Source: Candidatus Hatepunaea meridiana | GTDB taxonomy: Bacteria > Electryoneota > AABM5-125-24 > Hatepunaeales > Hatepunaeaceae | Reading direction: 5' to 3' | Length of the DNA stretch: 33,810 bases | Assembly (NCBI GenBank): GCA_030765125.1 | Contig: JAVCDD010000369.1 | Span: 1-33,810 of the forward strand | Shown: positions 8,177-16,561 of the stretch, piece by piece | How the letters are laid out: each line of letters begins with the position of its first letter | Numbering within the stretch: position 1 is the first letter of the stretch | Position numbers and translations under genes: made by a program | The notes under the pieces: model-generated | Told to the model about the DNA's origin: nothing | The model's database searches: none | What the model saw: the letters and a program-made list of their open reading frames with translations, nothing else

Positions 8177-9010
8177 ATGATATTAGGCGCACACGTTTCA
8201 ACATCCGGTGGTGTTTCCAAAGCTCCATTGCATGCAAAGACGCTTAGGACTCATGCCTTTCAAATATTCACCAAGAACCAGAATCGCTGGAAACAGAAAG
8301 CACTCGACAATAAGGAGATTGACCGCTATCTGAAGAACTGCGAGGAATGCGGCATTCGGTATACTGTTGCACACGATTCGTATCTGATTAATTTGTGTGC
8401 AATTACTGATGAAAAACTAAACCGCTCGCGAGAAGCCTTCCTCGATGAAATAACCCGCGCCGACCAATTGCAAATTCCTTATTTAGTTACACACCCCGGT
8501 TCGCACATGAAATCAGGCGAAGAAATTGGTTTGAAAAGAGTAGCTGAATCTGTGAGAATATTGTTCGATCAGACACCAGACGCCAAAGTGAGAGTTCTGC
8601 TCGAAACCACCGCCGGTCAGGGTTCAAATCTCGGCTATCGCTTTGAACATATAGCGGAATTGATTAGACTCATTGATTGTGATGAAAGATTGGGCGTTTG
8701 CGTTGACACCTGCCATATCTTCGCAGCCGGTTATGATATTCGCGATAAAGATGCTTATGACAAGGTATTTCAAGAGTTCGACGATGTCATCGGTCTGGAT
8801 AAATTGTACGCCTTTCATCTCAACGATTCAAAGAAAGATTTAACCAGCCGCGTTGACCGGCACGAAAATATCGGTGACGGGAAGATTGGCATTGAAGCGT
8901 TCAGACTGTTACTGAATGATAAACGATTTGCAGATATACCCGGTTTGTTGGAAACTCCGGGTGAAATGGAAGGATATGCGAAGAATTTGGAAGTGTTGGG
9001 GATATTGTAA
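8177..9010 (+). CDS. nfo: Endonuclease IV (AP endonuclease)
   Basis: The enzyme cuts DNA 5' to abasic sites in base-excision repair. The 277-residue length is close to the 285 of the E. coli enzyme. All nine trinuclear-zinc ligands known from E. coli Nfo have counterparts: His66, His106, Glu143, Asp177, His180, His214, Asp227, His229 and Glu259. They sit in VAHDSYL, VTHPGSH, LLETTAGQG, VDTCHIFAAGYD, FHLNDSKK, VDRHENIG and LLETPGE. The start ATG 8177 gives the usual N-terminus ILGAHVSTSGG. The gene stands alone between two repeat-filled gaps. Confidence 0.97.
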   Translation: MILGAHVSTSGGVSKAPLHAKTLRTHAFQIFTKNQNRWKQKALDNKEIDRYLKNCEECGIRYTVAHDSYLINLCAITDEKLNRSREAFLDEITRADQLQIPYLVTHPGSHMKSGEEIGLKRVAESVRILFDQTPDAKVRVLLETTAGQGSNLGYRFEHIAELIRLIDCDERLGVCVDTCHIFAAGYDIRDKDAYDKVFQEFDDVIGLDKLYAFHLNDSKKDLTSRVDRHENIGDGKIGIEAFRLLLNDKRFADIPGLLETPGEMEGYAKNLEVLGIL

Positions 9011-9170
9011 TATTGTGATGTTGTGATGTTGTAATTAATGAATAATCTGCTATTATATCTGTTTAACCCGTTTAATCTGTTATGAATTGAATCAGACGAG
9101 GACGAGATTCACAGCAAATTAAACGAATTTAGCGGATAATGTGGCGGACAGGAATGTCTGCCCTCCCCAT
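9006..9170. repeat. Mosaic of dispersed repeat fragments between nfo and the flippase
   Basis: The stretch begins with TTGTGATG units at about 9012-9032. It continues with ATCTG/TTTAA units at 9040-9140, including GTTTAACCCGTTTAATCTG and AGCGGATAATGTGG. It ends with a hairpin, GGCGGACAGGAATGTCTGCC, at 9143-9162. Each piece has relatives elsewhere in the window. No gene is evident. Bases 9171-9237 show no clear ribosome binding site for the flippase. Confidence 0.55.
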
Positions 9171-9237
9171 TGAGAATAAATAACTTAAAGAAATCTACAC
9201 TATAAATTCAAATAAACTCCCCAGCGTCGGCAGTTCA

Positions 9238-10695
9238 ATGGGAGGGATGTTCGTCCTGCGCATCTCAAGCCAGATTGCGACGTTGGTTACTTTCATAATA
9301 ATCAGCAGAATGCTCGGACCTGAGGATTTCGGCAGGTATTCATTTCTCTATGGGATGTTGATTTTTCTCACGCTGTTCAACGTCAACGGTCTTAACGACA
9401 TCCTGGTTCGCGATATGGCTTCCCAGCCCGACCGACGCGATATTATTTACCGAAACGGATTGACTTTAAAGCTGATAGCCGGTGTTTTTACATTCCTTCT
9501 CGCCTGTTTTGTATTCCTGTTCTTCAATCTTACCGACCTGCCCAGGTGGGTATCCTGTATTGCTGCGCTGACTCTGTTTGTATCCTTCTCGATAGCTTCA
9601 TTTCGGACTGTATGGGATGTACCTTATCAAGTAGATTTTCGTATGACATCAGCCTCTGCTGTCAATCTTGCTGGGAGGATATTGTTTTTAGGATTGTTAG
9701 TATTATGGATACTTAAGGATTCTTCTGATAACTCAGGCAGCTTGTTTAATCTTAATTTCAAGCATATCACAATAGGTGTCACGGCAGTCATCATTCTGCA
9801 AACGTTCTCAGAGTTCAGCGCTACAGGGATGCAAGGCGTCCTAAATCTAAAGTATAAGTATCGGATGCTGCCTGGATGGGATGTTGATACTATCAGGTAT
9901 TTGCTAAGGGAGGTCTGGCCCCTCGCCATTTCCGGTGGACTGGGAATGATCTTCACTAAGATTAACCTGTTAATGCTGCAACATTTTCATTCGGAGATTG
10001 AAGTTGGTTTATATGCCGTTCCTATGAGACTAGTGGAAGCTCTTTGCATAATTGCTACAGTGTTTATTGCCGCTTTATTACCTATACTTTCAAAAACTTA
10101 TAAGGAATCAAAAGACAGATATTACTATCTGGTTAAACTATGTTACAAGGCAATGTTTATCGTTTCCTTTCCAATTATTGCGGTTATTTACCCTCATTCC
10201 GAGACTATTATGGTCTTACTAATCGGAGAAGCTTACATTGCTTCAGCACCAGTCTTAACATATTTAATATGGTCTACTGCTCTAATCTTCACCGGAGGCG
10301 TTCTCGCTGCTGTTTTATTAGCATCGGGAAAACAGAGATTACTAATGTACTTCTATGCTATACAAGCGGTTGTCTGTATTATCTTATGTTTTGTTCTTAT
10401 CCCTGAATTCGGTATCGTCGGAGCCGCCTGGGTGGTTCTTATAACAAACATTGTTATTTTTCCGATTACGCTTATGGTAAAAGAAGTAAATTATACAGGA
10501 AAATTATGGTTTAAAACTCTGATAGTACCTCTTCTAAGTGCATTTGCTGCCGGATATATAGTCAAGTTGTTGGATTTAAACTTATTACCTGCTTTATTCA
10601 TAACACCAGCGTTGTTTTTCAGTTTCGTTCTAATTGCAAGATGGATAAACAAAACCGACATCTTATTTATTCGTAATCATTTCGGTACAAAATAA
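9238..10695 (+). CDS. Polysaccharide/oligosaccharide flippase (Wzx-like, MOP superfamily)
   Basis: This 485-residue integral membrane protein has about 12-14 predicted hydrophobic helices. The first bears the typical MOP-flippase segment IISRMLGPEDFGRYSFL, where LGPexyG is the common signature. Family members move lipid-linked oligosaccharides across the inner membrane. The neighbours (a methyltransferase, a methyltransferase remnant and a glycosyltransferase) fit a surface-glycan block. The ATG at 9238 has no good ribosome binding site. The frame stays open upstream to 9184, so the true start may be 5' of this at a less usual codon. The substrate cannot be predicted. Confidence 0.88.
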   Translation: MGGMFVLRISSQIATLVTFIIISRMLGPEDFGRYSFLYGMLIFLTLFNVNGLNDILVRDMASQPDRRDIIYRNGLTLKLIAGVFTFLLACFVFLFFNLTDLPRWVSCIAALTLFVSFSIASFRTVWDVPYQVDFRMTSASAVNLAGRILFLGLLVLWILKDSSDNSGSLFNLNFKHITIGVTAVIILQTFSEFSATGMQGVLNLKYKYRMLPGWDVDTIRYLLREVWPLAISGGLGMIFTKINLLMLQHFHSEIEVGLYAVPMRLVEALCIIATVFIAALLPILSKTYKESKDRYYYLVKLCYKAMFIVSFPIIAVIYPHSETIMVLLIGEAYIASAPVLTYLIWSTALIFTGGVLAAVLLASGKQRLLMYFYAIQAVVCIILCFVLIPEFGIVGAAWVVLITNIVIFPITLMVKEVNYTGKLWFKTLIVPLLSAFAAGYIVKLLDLNLLPALFITPALFFSFVLIARWINKTDILFIRNHFGTK

Positions 10696-10702
10696 TCTCA
10701 AA

Positions 10703-10759
10703 GTAGCGCTGGTGTCTCGCCGGCATTTAAGAACCTTGCCGGCGAGACGCCAGCGCTAC
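10703..10759. repeat. GC-rich inverted repeat after the flippase gene
   Basis: 23-bp arms at 10703-10725 and 10737-10759 pair at 22 of 23 positions, and the single difference is a G-T type change. The left arm starts GTAGCGCTGGTGTCTCGCCG, and the loop is 11 bases. The stem begins only 8 bases after the flippase stop. It is followed by GATAATTATTT rather than a T-run, so it is not a canonical terminator, though a stem this strong could protect or end an mRNA. Confidence 0.75.
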
Positions 10760-10827
10760 GATAATTATTTATAACATTTTTCCAGATGAAAATGACAGGA
10801 AGGTTTTTCCAAACGAGGTAACAATTA

Positions 10828-11607
10828 ATGAGCATTGACTATTCAAGGATCCGCAAGAAGACTTTCCAGGAAAGGCTGCATTTGGACAAATATTTATGCG
10901 AAATTGCTCAAAATCATCCTTCTCACTGGTTTCTTGAGAATCCTGCAAGTCAGAATATCTATCTTTATCTTACTAAATATGTTAAAACCATTTCAGAAAG
11001 CCATTTTAATAAAAAATTCAATGATATGAGAATCCTGGATTGGGGATGTGGCAAAGGACATGTCACCTGGTTAATGCAAAAACTTGGAGCGAATCCGATT
11101 AGTTGTGATGTCAGAGTTCAAGAGGATGACTCAAGCTTCGGACAGGAAACACCCATAATCGACAAAACCGGAATATTGATTGATCCGCTTGAACACAAGT
11201 ACAAACTTCCTTACGAGGACGACAGTTTCGATGTAGTACTCAGTTTCGGCGTTCTTGAACACGTTCCGGATGATTTGAATTCTCTTAGAGAAATCAACCG
11301 GATATTGACTTCAAATGGTCTGTTTTTCTGTTTTTTTCTGCCGTATTTCCTTTCATGGACTCAACGATTAGCTCATTTAAAAGGTAACTATTATCACGAC
11401 AGATTATATCGTAAATCGCTAATATACAAGCTTATGAAAGAATGCGATTTCAAAATTCCCGACCTCTGGCACCGGCAGATTTTCCCTAAAAACACCGTGA
11501 AGTATCCTAAATATCACACTTTCGAAAAGATTGACCAGTTCATGACAACCTTTACTTTTATGAAATATCTTGCCACGAATATTGAATTTGTGGCGTGTAA
11601 GGGTTGA
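10828..11607 (+). CDS. Class I SAM-dependent methyltransferase
   Basis: The 259-residue protein has a Methyltransf_11-type Rossmann domain. Motif I is ILDWGCGKGHVT at residues 69-80. The post-motif segment YEDDSFDVVLSFGVLEHVPD corresponds to motif IV and the helix after it. NRILTSNGLFFCFF resembles the usual 'RVLKPGG' strand. A ribosome binding site, GAGG, stands before ATG 10828. The position between a flippase and a glycosyltransferase suggests a glycan, lipid carrier or sugar nucleotide as substrate, but this is inference. The sequence runs directly into a degenerate second methyltransferase just after its stop. Confidence 0.85.
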   Translation: MSIDYSRIRKKTFQERLHLDKYLCEIAQNHPSHWFLENPASQNIYLYLTKYVKTISESHFNKKFNDMRILDWGCGKGHVTWLMQKLGANPISCDVRVQEDDSSFGQETPIIDKTGILIDPLEHKYKLPYEDDSFDVVLSFGVLEHVPDDLNSLREINRILTSNGLFFCFFLPYFLSWTQRLAHLKGNYYHDRLYRKSLIYKLMKECDFKIPDLWHRQIFPKNTVKYPKYHTFEKIDQFMTTFTFMKYLATNIEFVACKG

Positions 11608-11608
11608 G

Positions 11609-12178
11609 ATATTGGAAACATTTTGTAATGATACACGGGCAATACAGCAAGGCAATTGGGAATTACACGGCATTGAAATCAGCGCCGAAGCAGCGAAGAT
11701 CGCTCAGGAATCAAGCGGCGCCAAGGTAAAGGTCGGAAAAATTGAAGAACAGAATTATCCTGATAACCATTTTGACGTAATTACCGCCTAGGAAATCATC
11801 GAACATATTCCGGATATATCTGGATGCCTGGAAAAAATACATAATTGGCTTAAACCAAACGGTCTGTTCTGTTTATCAACACCAAATACAAATAAACTTA
11901 GAAACAAGCTTTCAAGTAGTTGTCGAGACTTTTTTTTCCGCCCTCCCGAACATCTTTTATATTTTAACAGGAATTCGCTACGTAGGTTACTAACAAGATC
12001 GGGATTTAATGTATTACAGTTAGAAGCCGGAGTGAAAGACCCATTGTATTCACTGGGACTCAATCAAAAAGAACCGGATAGCAGCATTATTTGTAATTCA
12101 CTGGAATGGAGTTTGGGATTGATGCAATATATTGGAATTCAGGGATACCAGATAGCGGCATTTTGTATTAAGAAGTAA
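11609..12178 (+). pseudogene. Truncated second SAM methyltransferase with an in-frame TAG
   Basis: One reading frame carries methyltransferase sequence from about 11640 to the TAA at 12176-12178. It includes ELHGIEISAEAAKIAQ (acidic motif II region), then EEQNYPDNHFDVITA. A TAG stop at 11789-11791 follows. The same frame continues with EIIEHIPDISGCLEKIHNWL, KPNGLFCLSTPN, RPPEHLLYFNRNSL and a normal C-terminus ending in AAFCIKK. In homologues of this type the residue at the TAG is commonly Trp (AWEIIEH), so a single TGG to TAG change explains it. The N-terminal motif I, which binds SAM, is missing: the frame abuts the stop of the preceding gene. Loss of the 5' end plus an internal stop makes a pseudogene more likely than readthrough. 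TAG is an ordinary stop in the ETF-QO, NicO and pcrB genes here. Confidence 0.85.
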
Positions 12179-12209
12179 TGTGTGAGTGCGTATTTTAAAG
12201 GGAAACGCC

Positions 12210-12257
12210 ATGTCGCGGACGACTCAACAGCGAATGAAAAATGACATCTCCGGGTGA
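12210..12257 (+). other. Short ORF with a good ribosome binding site, cut off by a repeat
   Basis: AAAGGGA at about 12197-12203 precedes ATG 12210 by six bases. The 15-residue frame reads MSRTTQQRMKNDISG. The stop TGA overlaps the first base of an inverted repeat at 12257. The string KNDIS resembles the usual start of family 2 glycosyltransferases (KNDISVVIPT). It could be the surviving 5' end of a glycosyltransferase gene, or the original start of the next gene separated by the repeat. This is weak evidence only. Confidence 0.25.
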
Positions 12258-12350
12258 TTACGTTGGAGTGCGCAAGCCATGCTTGCGCCTTGTGTAGTGA
12301 TTATGTGCAGTGTAAACAACGTAAGCATGGCTTGCGCACTCCAACGTAAT
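12257..12350. repeat. Long inverted repeat, GGAGTG/CAAGC family, copy 2
   Basis: Arms at 12257-12287 and 12320-12350 pair at 30 of 31 positions, beginning ATTACGTTGGAGTGCGCAAG. The spacer is 32 bases. It shares the core GGAGTGCGCAAGC with the repeat at 1857-1936. The last two bases of the right arm are the first two of the ATG at 12349 used by the glycosyltransferase frame. Confidence 0.85.
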
Positions 12351-13305
12351 GAATACGCGAGAGATAATTCTATTTTACAAGGGAATGTCGATAAACAATA
12401 AAGATAAAATAAAGAACTCCATAGATAAGTTATCTTCTGCAATGATAATTCCTACTCGAATAGGTGATAGAGGGGTTAGTGAGAAGGTGTTTCTTGAAAG
12501 GTGGAGAAATCAAAGCTGGTTGCCGGACGAGCTGATTGTCATTCGAGGCGCCTCAAATCCTTCCATAGCACGAAATCTCGGTGCAGCTTCTACAACTGCC
12601 GATTTATTGATATTTGCTGATGATGATGGTATACCTTGTCATAATAATACTCTTGAAGCAATAGTAAAAGCCTTGGAATGCGATGATTCGGTTTGGTGGA
12701 GCGCTGCTGCGATACAATTACCGCTTTCTTCCTCTCAATTTCAGAAAGCTTATGTAAAACAGATACCTCAAAATATAGTAAGCATTCCTAAAAGTACTAA
12801 AGACAGTGTTCAGGCGTATAGTTTATGCTGTTGTATCAGAAGCAATAATTTTACGAAGATTAAAGAATTTGACGAACGACTTACGTCAGGTGAAGATGCA
12901 GATGTTAGAGATAGAATAAGAAGTGCTGGCGGTCGAGTTGTTTTAGCAGCCAACGCTGGTGTTTATCATCCACCACCAGGGAATTTAATAATGATGTTGA
13001 AACGTGGTTACTGGTATGGTAAAGGTGAGGCGCAAATTGCATCCTTGTTCAAAGATGAAAATTGGCGTGAAGAAACAAAACCAAAGAGGTTGTTCAATAT
13101 CCTTTTAAAAGCATTAGCATCACTTGCTTGTCTGATATTGAACTGGGATAGTCTGCGTTACAAGAAAATCAAATTTGGTTTTCAACCACTTAGAATGTTT
13201 CATATCTGGGCGATGACATTCGGTTATATCACTGGAAAGTTATTTGGTAATAATCGTAAGATGAGAATCAATGACGTTAAGGTTGATATAATTAAGCTGA
13301 AGTAA
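12349..13305 (+). CDS. Family 2 glycosyltransferase
   Basis: This GT-A fold enzyme transfers a sugar from a nucleotide donor onto a growing glycan. The segments AMIIPTR, WRNQSWLPDELIVIRGA and SIARNLGAASTTADLLIFADDDGIP give the nucleotide-binding fold and the metal-binding DDD motif at about residues 91-93. GEDADVRDRIRSAGGRVVL is the catalytic-base region of GT2 proteins. The C-terminal part has a hydrophobic stretch, ILLKALASLACLILNW, suggesting membrane contact. The frame is open from ATG 12349, which lies at the very edge of an inverted repeat. ATG 12385 (MSINNKDK) is an alternative start and may be the real one. It is the last + strand gene before the strong terminator. Confidence 0.85.
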   Translation: MNTREIILFYKGMSINNKDKIKNSIDKLSSAMIIPTRIGDRGVSEKVFLERWRNQSWLPDELIVIRGASNPSIARNLGAASTTADLLIFADDDGIPCHNNTLEAIVKALECDDSVWWSAAAIQLPLSSSQFQKAYVKQIPQNIVSIPKSTKDSVQAYSLCCCIRSNNFTKIKEFDERLTSGEDADVRDRIRSAGGRVVLAANAGVYHPPPGNLIMMLKRGYWYGKGEAQIASLFKDENWREETKPKRLFNILLKALASLACLILNWDSLRYKKIKFGFQPLRMFHIWAMTFGYITGKLFGNNRKMRINDVKVDIIKLK

Positions 13306-13352
13306 TAGAAAATATCCCGAAGTTTCGAGATGAACTCTGAACTATTCAAAAC

Positions 13353-13390
13353 AAAGGGAGTGACCTTCAAAAGGTCACTCCCTTTTTATT
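13353..13390 (+). terminator. Strong intrinsic terminator at the strand switch
   Basis: A perfect 15-bp stem at 13353-13367 and 13371-13385 has a 3-base loop and ends in CCCTTTTTATT. It lies 48 bases after the glycosyltransferase stop. Because the left arm begins with AAA and is preceded by AAAAC, the reverse direction also yields a short U-run. It may therefore also stop - strand transcription running past rpsA. Confidence 0.9.
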
Positions 13391-13413
13391 AAACATAAGC
13401 GTTGTAACTAACC

Positions 13414-13500
13414 TTACTCGATCAACACAACCTTATGAACACCTATCAGACCTGGCGTCGTAAGCTGAAAGATTTCAGTGGTGTCCCTTATTGTTTCTAT
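13414..13500 (-). pseudogene. Possible remnant of a T9SS-type C-terminal sorting domain
   Basis: Between two stops on the - strand, the frame reads a short peptide. Its middle is DTTEIFQLTTPG and its end is GVHKVVLIE followed by TAA at 13414-13416. A Val/Lys-rich terminal strand such as HKVVLI resembles the end of Por-type sorting domains (compare SKRVLYIP at the end of the beta-helix protein in this window). No start codon or upstream domain remains. This is a speculative gene remnant; chance similarity cannot be excluded at this length. Confidence 0.2.
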
Positions 13501-13514
13501 AGGTGTTTACGTCA

Positions 13515-13596
13515 TGTCATTCCGATGGAAGCCGGAATCTAACTATGCTCATCTTATTGATATTTAATAACTATCCTCAGGTTTCTGCGGAATGAC
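13515..13596. repeat. GTCATTCCG inverted repeat
   Basis: GTCATTCCG at 13515-13523 pairs with CGGAATGAC at 13588-13596; the interior carries GGAAGCCGGAATCT. With the terminator and the fragment above, this accounts for most of the 345-base gap between the convergent genes. The rest (13597-13650) shows nothing recognisable. Confidence 0.55.
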
Positions 13597-13650
13597 AAGG
13601 CTTGAATTCTCCCAACAACTATTGGGGGACACTACCTAATTCCCAATGAT

Positions 13651-16443
13651 TCAACTCTCCTTTTCAATATTCTCTGAGTTTTTTTCAGAAACAGGAGGCG
13701 ATTCTGGATTAATCTTGTTTTCGCTATCAACATCTTTAATGCTGTTCTTTTCTTCTTTAGCTTTTGCCTTGGATTTCTGATCTTCAGATTCTGCTTTTTT
13801 CTCTTTTACAGTTTTTGTTTCAGTTGCCTTTGTTTCAGTTTTTTTACCAGCTTTGGTTTTAGTTTTCTTTTTCTCAACTTTCAACAATTCTTCAACCTTC
13901 CCATCTTTATCATCGGATTTCTTAATATCTGGCTCTGGTTCCTCTTTAACTTTTTTAACAGTTTTTTTGACTATCTTAGGCTTCACCTTTGCTTTAGGTT
14001 TATCTTCCGTTTTGACATCCTCTGATTTCTCCTGCTTTTTAGCATTAGGTTTTTCTGTTTTAGCTTCAGGCTTCTTATCGGTTTTCTCTAATGGTTTTTC
14101 TTCTTCTTTCGCTTCTACTTTTTCTTCCTCAGGTTCAAGTTTAGGTTTTTCATCAGTTTTAATTTCCGTTTTATCCTTTACTTCAGACTTAGCAACCTCT
14201 TTCTTTTTGTCTATATCACCTACTTCAACCTCTTTAGTTATTTCCCGGATGTCAACTGTGTCTTTAACAACACTAACAGGTGCAGTTACTATTTCAGCAT
14301 CAACAATTTCAGCTTCTATAGGTAATCCCGATTCAGTCGTTCTTACTACTTCTACCTTTTTGACGTGCCTATCTATAATCTCAGCAGACGTCGCGGTTTC
14401 AACTTTCTCTAGTTTTTTAACAATGGTTGTTTCATCTGTCTTTCTAACATCCCTTTCATGTTTATCATCTTTTTGTTGTGGTTTTTGCTTATCCGGTTCT
14501 TTTTTTGCTCTACGTACAATATCACCGATCGTAGTTTTCGACTTATCAGTAGTATCCCTATAAGCACGGTGTGAACTTCTCTCACTTTCCTTCTCAATTA
14601 AGAAATGTGATAGTACGATTCTATGGTTTACCTTATCAAATTCAATAACTTCCAACTCAAGATTATCACCCTCGTGGATTTTCTTTTTGTTCACGTCCGC
14701 CAATGATTTACCGAGTTGAGAATTTGGAATAAAACCCTCAACGCCCAATGGCAACATAACCACAACACCTTTTTCGAGTACCCTTACTACCGACCCTTCC
14801 TTGCGTGCACGGATAGGATATTCTCGCTCGAAACCGTTCCATGGGTCCGGCTCAAGTTGTTTCAGACCTAAGGCAATGCGTCGTTCATTACGATCAAAAT
14901 TGAGGACTACAACTTCGATTCCCTCACCTTTCTTTACAATTTCACCGGGGTGACGTACCTTGCGTATCCAGGAAAGGTCGGAGATATGAATTAAACCGTC
15001 AATATTTTCCTCAAGCTCAACAAAAGCTCCGAATGGTACGAGATCCCTAACGGTTCCTTGATGTTTTGAACCACGTTTATATGTATCTTCAAGTCGTTCC
15101 CAGGGATCCGCTTCACATTGTTTTATACCTAATGAAATTTTCCGGTTTTCGCGTTCAATACTTAACACAACGATGTCAACTTCGTCACCAACGCTAACTA
15201 TCTGGGAAGGATGCTTGATATGCTGCGTCCAGGACATCTCAGAAATATGTATCAGTCCTTCAACACCTTCTTCAAGCTCGACGAAAGCACCATATTTAAC
15301 CAACGAAACAACCTTGCCCTTGACCTTGGCATTAATAGAATAATTCTTTTCGATCTCATCCCAATGATGTTCCTTAAGTTGCTTCAAACCAAGGCTAATA
15401 CGTTGTTTATCTTTATCATAACGTAGCACTTTAACCTTGAGTTTCTCGTCGAGGGTTACAATATCCGAAGGATGTGTGACGCGTCCCCATGAAAGATCAG
15501 TGATATGAAGCAATCCATCGACACCACCCAGGTCTACAAACACACCGAAATCGGTAATATTCTTTACTACGCCTTCAACTATTTGACCTTCATTAATTTC
15601 GGCAAGTACTTTAGTGCGAATTTCCCTCATACTTTCCTCAACCAACACTTTGTGAGAAAGCACTACATTCTTTCGGACGTTGTTGACCTTGATGATGCGA
15701 AAATCCATTGATACATTTACGAGTGCATCGAAATCGCGTACAGGATGAACGTCTATCTGCGAACCGGGCAGGAATGCTTCAACGCCATATAGATCGACTA
15801 CCATACCACCTTTAATTCGTCTAATAATCTGGGCTTCAACCATCTCACCCGTTTGATAGAGATTATTGATCTTTTCCCAAACCCTGGTAAACTCAGCTTT
15901 CTTCTTGGAAAGAACTAATATTCCTTTATTATCTTCGATTCTATCAATCAGGACTTCAATTTCATCTCCGACTTTAAGGGAATTCAAGTCATCGAATTCT
16001 TCTAAGGGGATACTTCCTTCCGATTTAAACCCGATGTCAACTGCGACTTCACTCTCACTTATCGCCACAACTTTACCACCTACAAGTTCACCGGATCTGA
16101 AAATTTTCATAGTATCAGCATACTTAGCTTCCAATTCGGTACGCTGATCTGAAGTATAATCTTCCTCCTGTGGAATTTGATCGTAATCATAAATTAACTC
16201 TTCAAATTCTGGCTCTGGCGCAAATTCAGGTAGAGGCTCAGTTTCAAGCACAGGTTCTTGTACAGATTCAGATTCTGGTTCTGGTGCAGATTCAGGCTTT
16301 AATTCAGAAGCAGCATGAGATACTTCTTCAGTTAATGTTGAATCTGGTTTTACTTTGTCGTTGTCAGGTTTGTCAGGCTCGTTTTTATCGTTGTTTTCGT
16401 TGCCGGACTGTTCGATTAACGATTTTGGTTGTTCGTCACTCAT
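13651..16443 (-). CDS. rpsA: 30S ribosomal protein S1 with long acidic head and charged tail
   Basis: S1 helps the 30S subunit bind and unfold mRNA. Six S1 (OB-fold) domains can be read at about residues 118-181, 199-266, 286-354, 371-441, 457-529 and 545-614. Domains 3-5 carry the strong RNA-binding signature (GVFVDLGGVDGLLHITDLSW, YGAFVELEEGVEGLIHISEM, FGAFVELEENIDGLIHISDL). At 930 residues it is far longer than the usual 550-600. The extra length is an acidic, Pro/Glu-rich N-terminal extension of about 110 residues and a Lys/Glu/Thr-rich tail of about 280 residues (650-930), probably disordered. ATG 16443 has a good ribosome binding site, AAAGGAAC. It is the last gene of the cmk-plsC-rpsA run, an order common in bacteria. 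Confidence 0.95.
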   Translation of the reverse strand: MSDEQPKSLIEQSGNENNDKNEPDKPDNDKVKPDSTLTEEVSHAASELKPESAPEPESESVQEPVLETEPLPEFAPEPEFEELIYDYDQIPQEEDYTSDQRTELEAKYADTMKIFRSGELVGGKVVAISESEVAVDIGFKSEGSIPLEEFDDLNSLKVGDEIEVLIDRIEDNKGILVLSKKKAEFTRVWEKINNLYQTGEMVEAQIIRRIKGGMVVDLYGVEAFLPGSQIDVHPVRDFDALVNVSMDFRIIKVNNVRKNVVLSHKVLVEESMREIRTKVLAEINEGQIVEGVVKNITDFGVFVDLGGVDGLLHITDLSWGRVTHPSDIVTLDEKLKVKVLRYDKDKQRISLGLKQLKEHHWDEIEKNYSINAKVKGKVVSLVKYGAFVELEEGVEGLIHISEMSWTQHIKHPSQIVSVGDEVDIVVLSIERENRKISLGIKQCEADPWERLEDTYKRGSKHQGTVRDLVPFGAFVELEENIDGLIHISDLSWIRKVRHPGEIVKKGEGIEVVVLNFDRNERRIALGLKQLEPDPWNGFEREYPIRARKEGSVVRVLEKGVVVMLPLGVEGFIPNSQLGKSLADVNKKKIHEGDNLELEVIEFDKVNHRIVLSHFLIEKESERSSHRAYRDTTDKSKTTIGDIVRRAKKEPDKQKPQQKDDKHERDVRKTDETTIVKKLEKVETATSAEIIDRHVKKVEVVRTTESGLPIEAEIVDAEIVTAPVSVVKDTVDIREITKEVEVGDIDKKKEVAKSEVKDKTEIKTDEKPKLEPEEEKVEAKEEEKPLEKTDKKPEAKTEKPNAKKQEKSEDVKTEDKPKAKVKPKIVKKTVKKVKEEPEPDIKKSDDKDGKVEELLKVEKKKTKTKAGKKTETKATETKTVKEKKAESEDQKSKAKAKEEKNSIKDVDSENKINPESPPVSEKNSENIEKES

Positions 16444-16561
16444 TTTGTTCCTTTAAATGCTAAAAATGCTCGACCCCACCGTAATTACGTCGGAGTTAAC
16501 ACCCAACGCAACTCTTGTTGTGAGACGAGGTTGGTTTTGATGATTAATAATATTTTTAAGA

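Noticed and set aside
10703..10759. Intrinsic terminator of the flippase gene
   Set aside because: The stem is strong, but no T-run follows on either strand; kept as a repeat element.
11789..11791. TAG read as an amino acid (stop-codon recoding)
   Set aside because: TAG ends the ETF-QO, NicO and pcrB genes in the same window, and the methyltransferase also lacks its N-terminus, so a pseudogene is simpler.
13853..14563. Long + strand ORF rich in Ser, Phe and Thr
   Set aside because: It is the antisense of the Lys/Glu-rich tail of rpsA; the composition is what the complementary codons give, and it has no motif.
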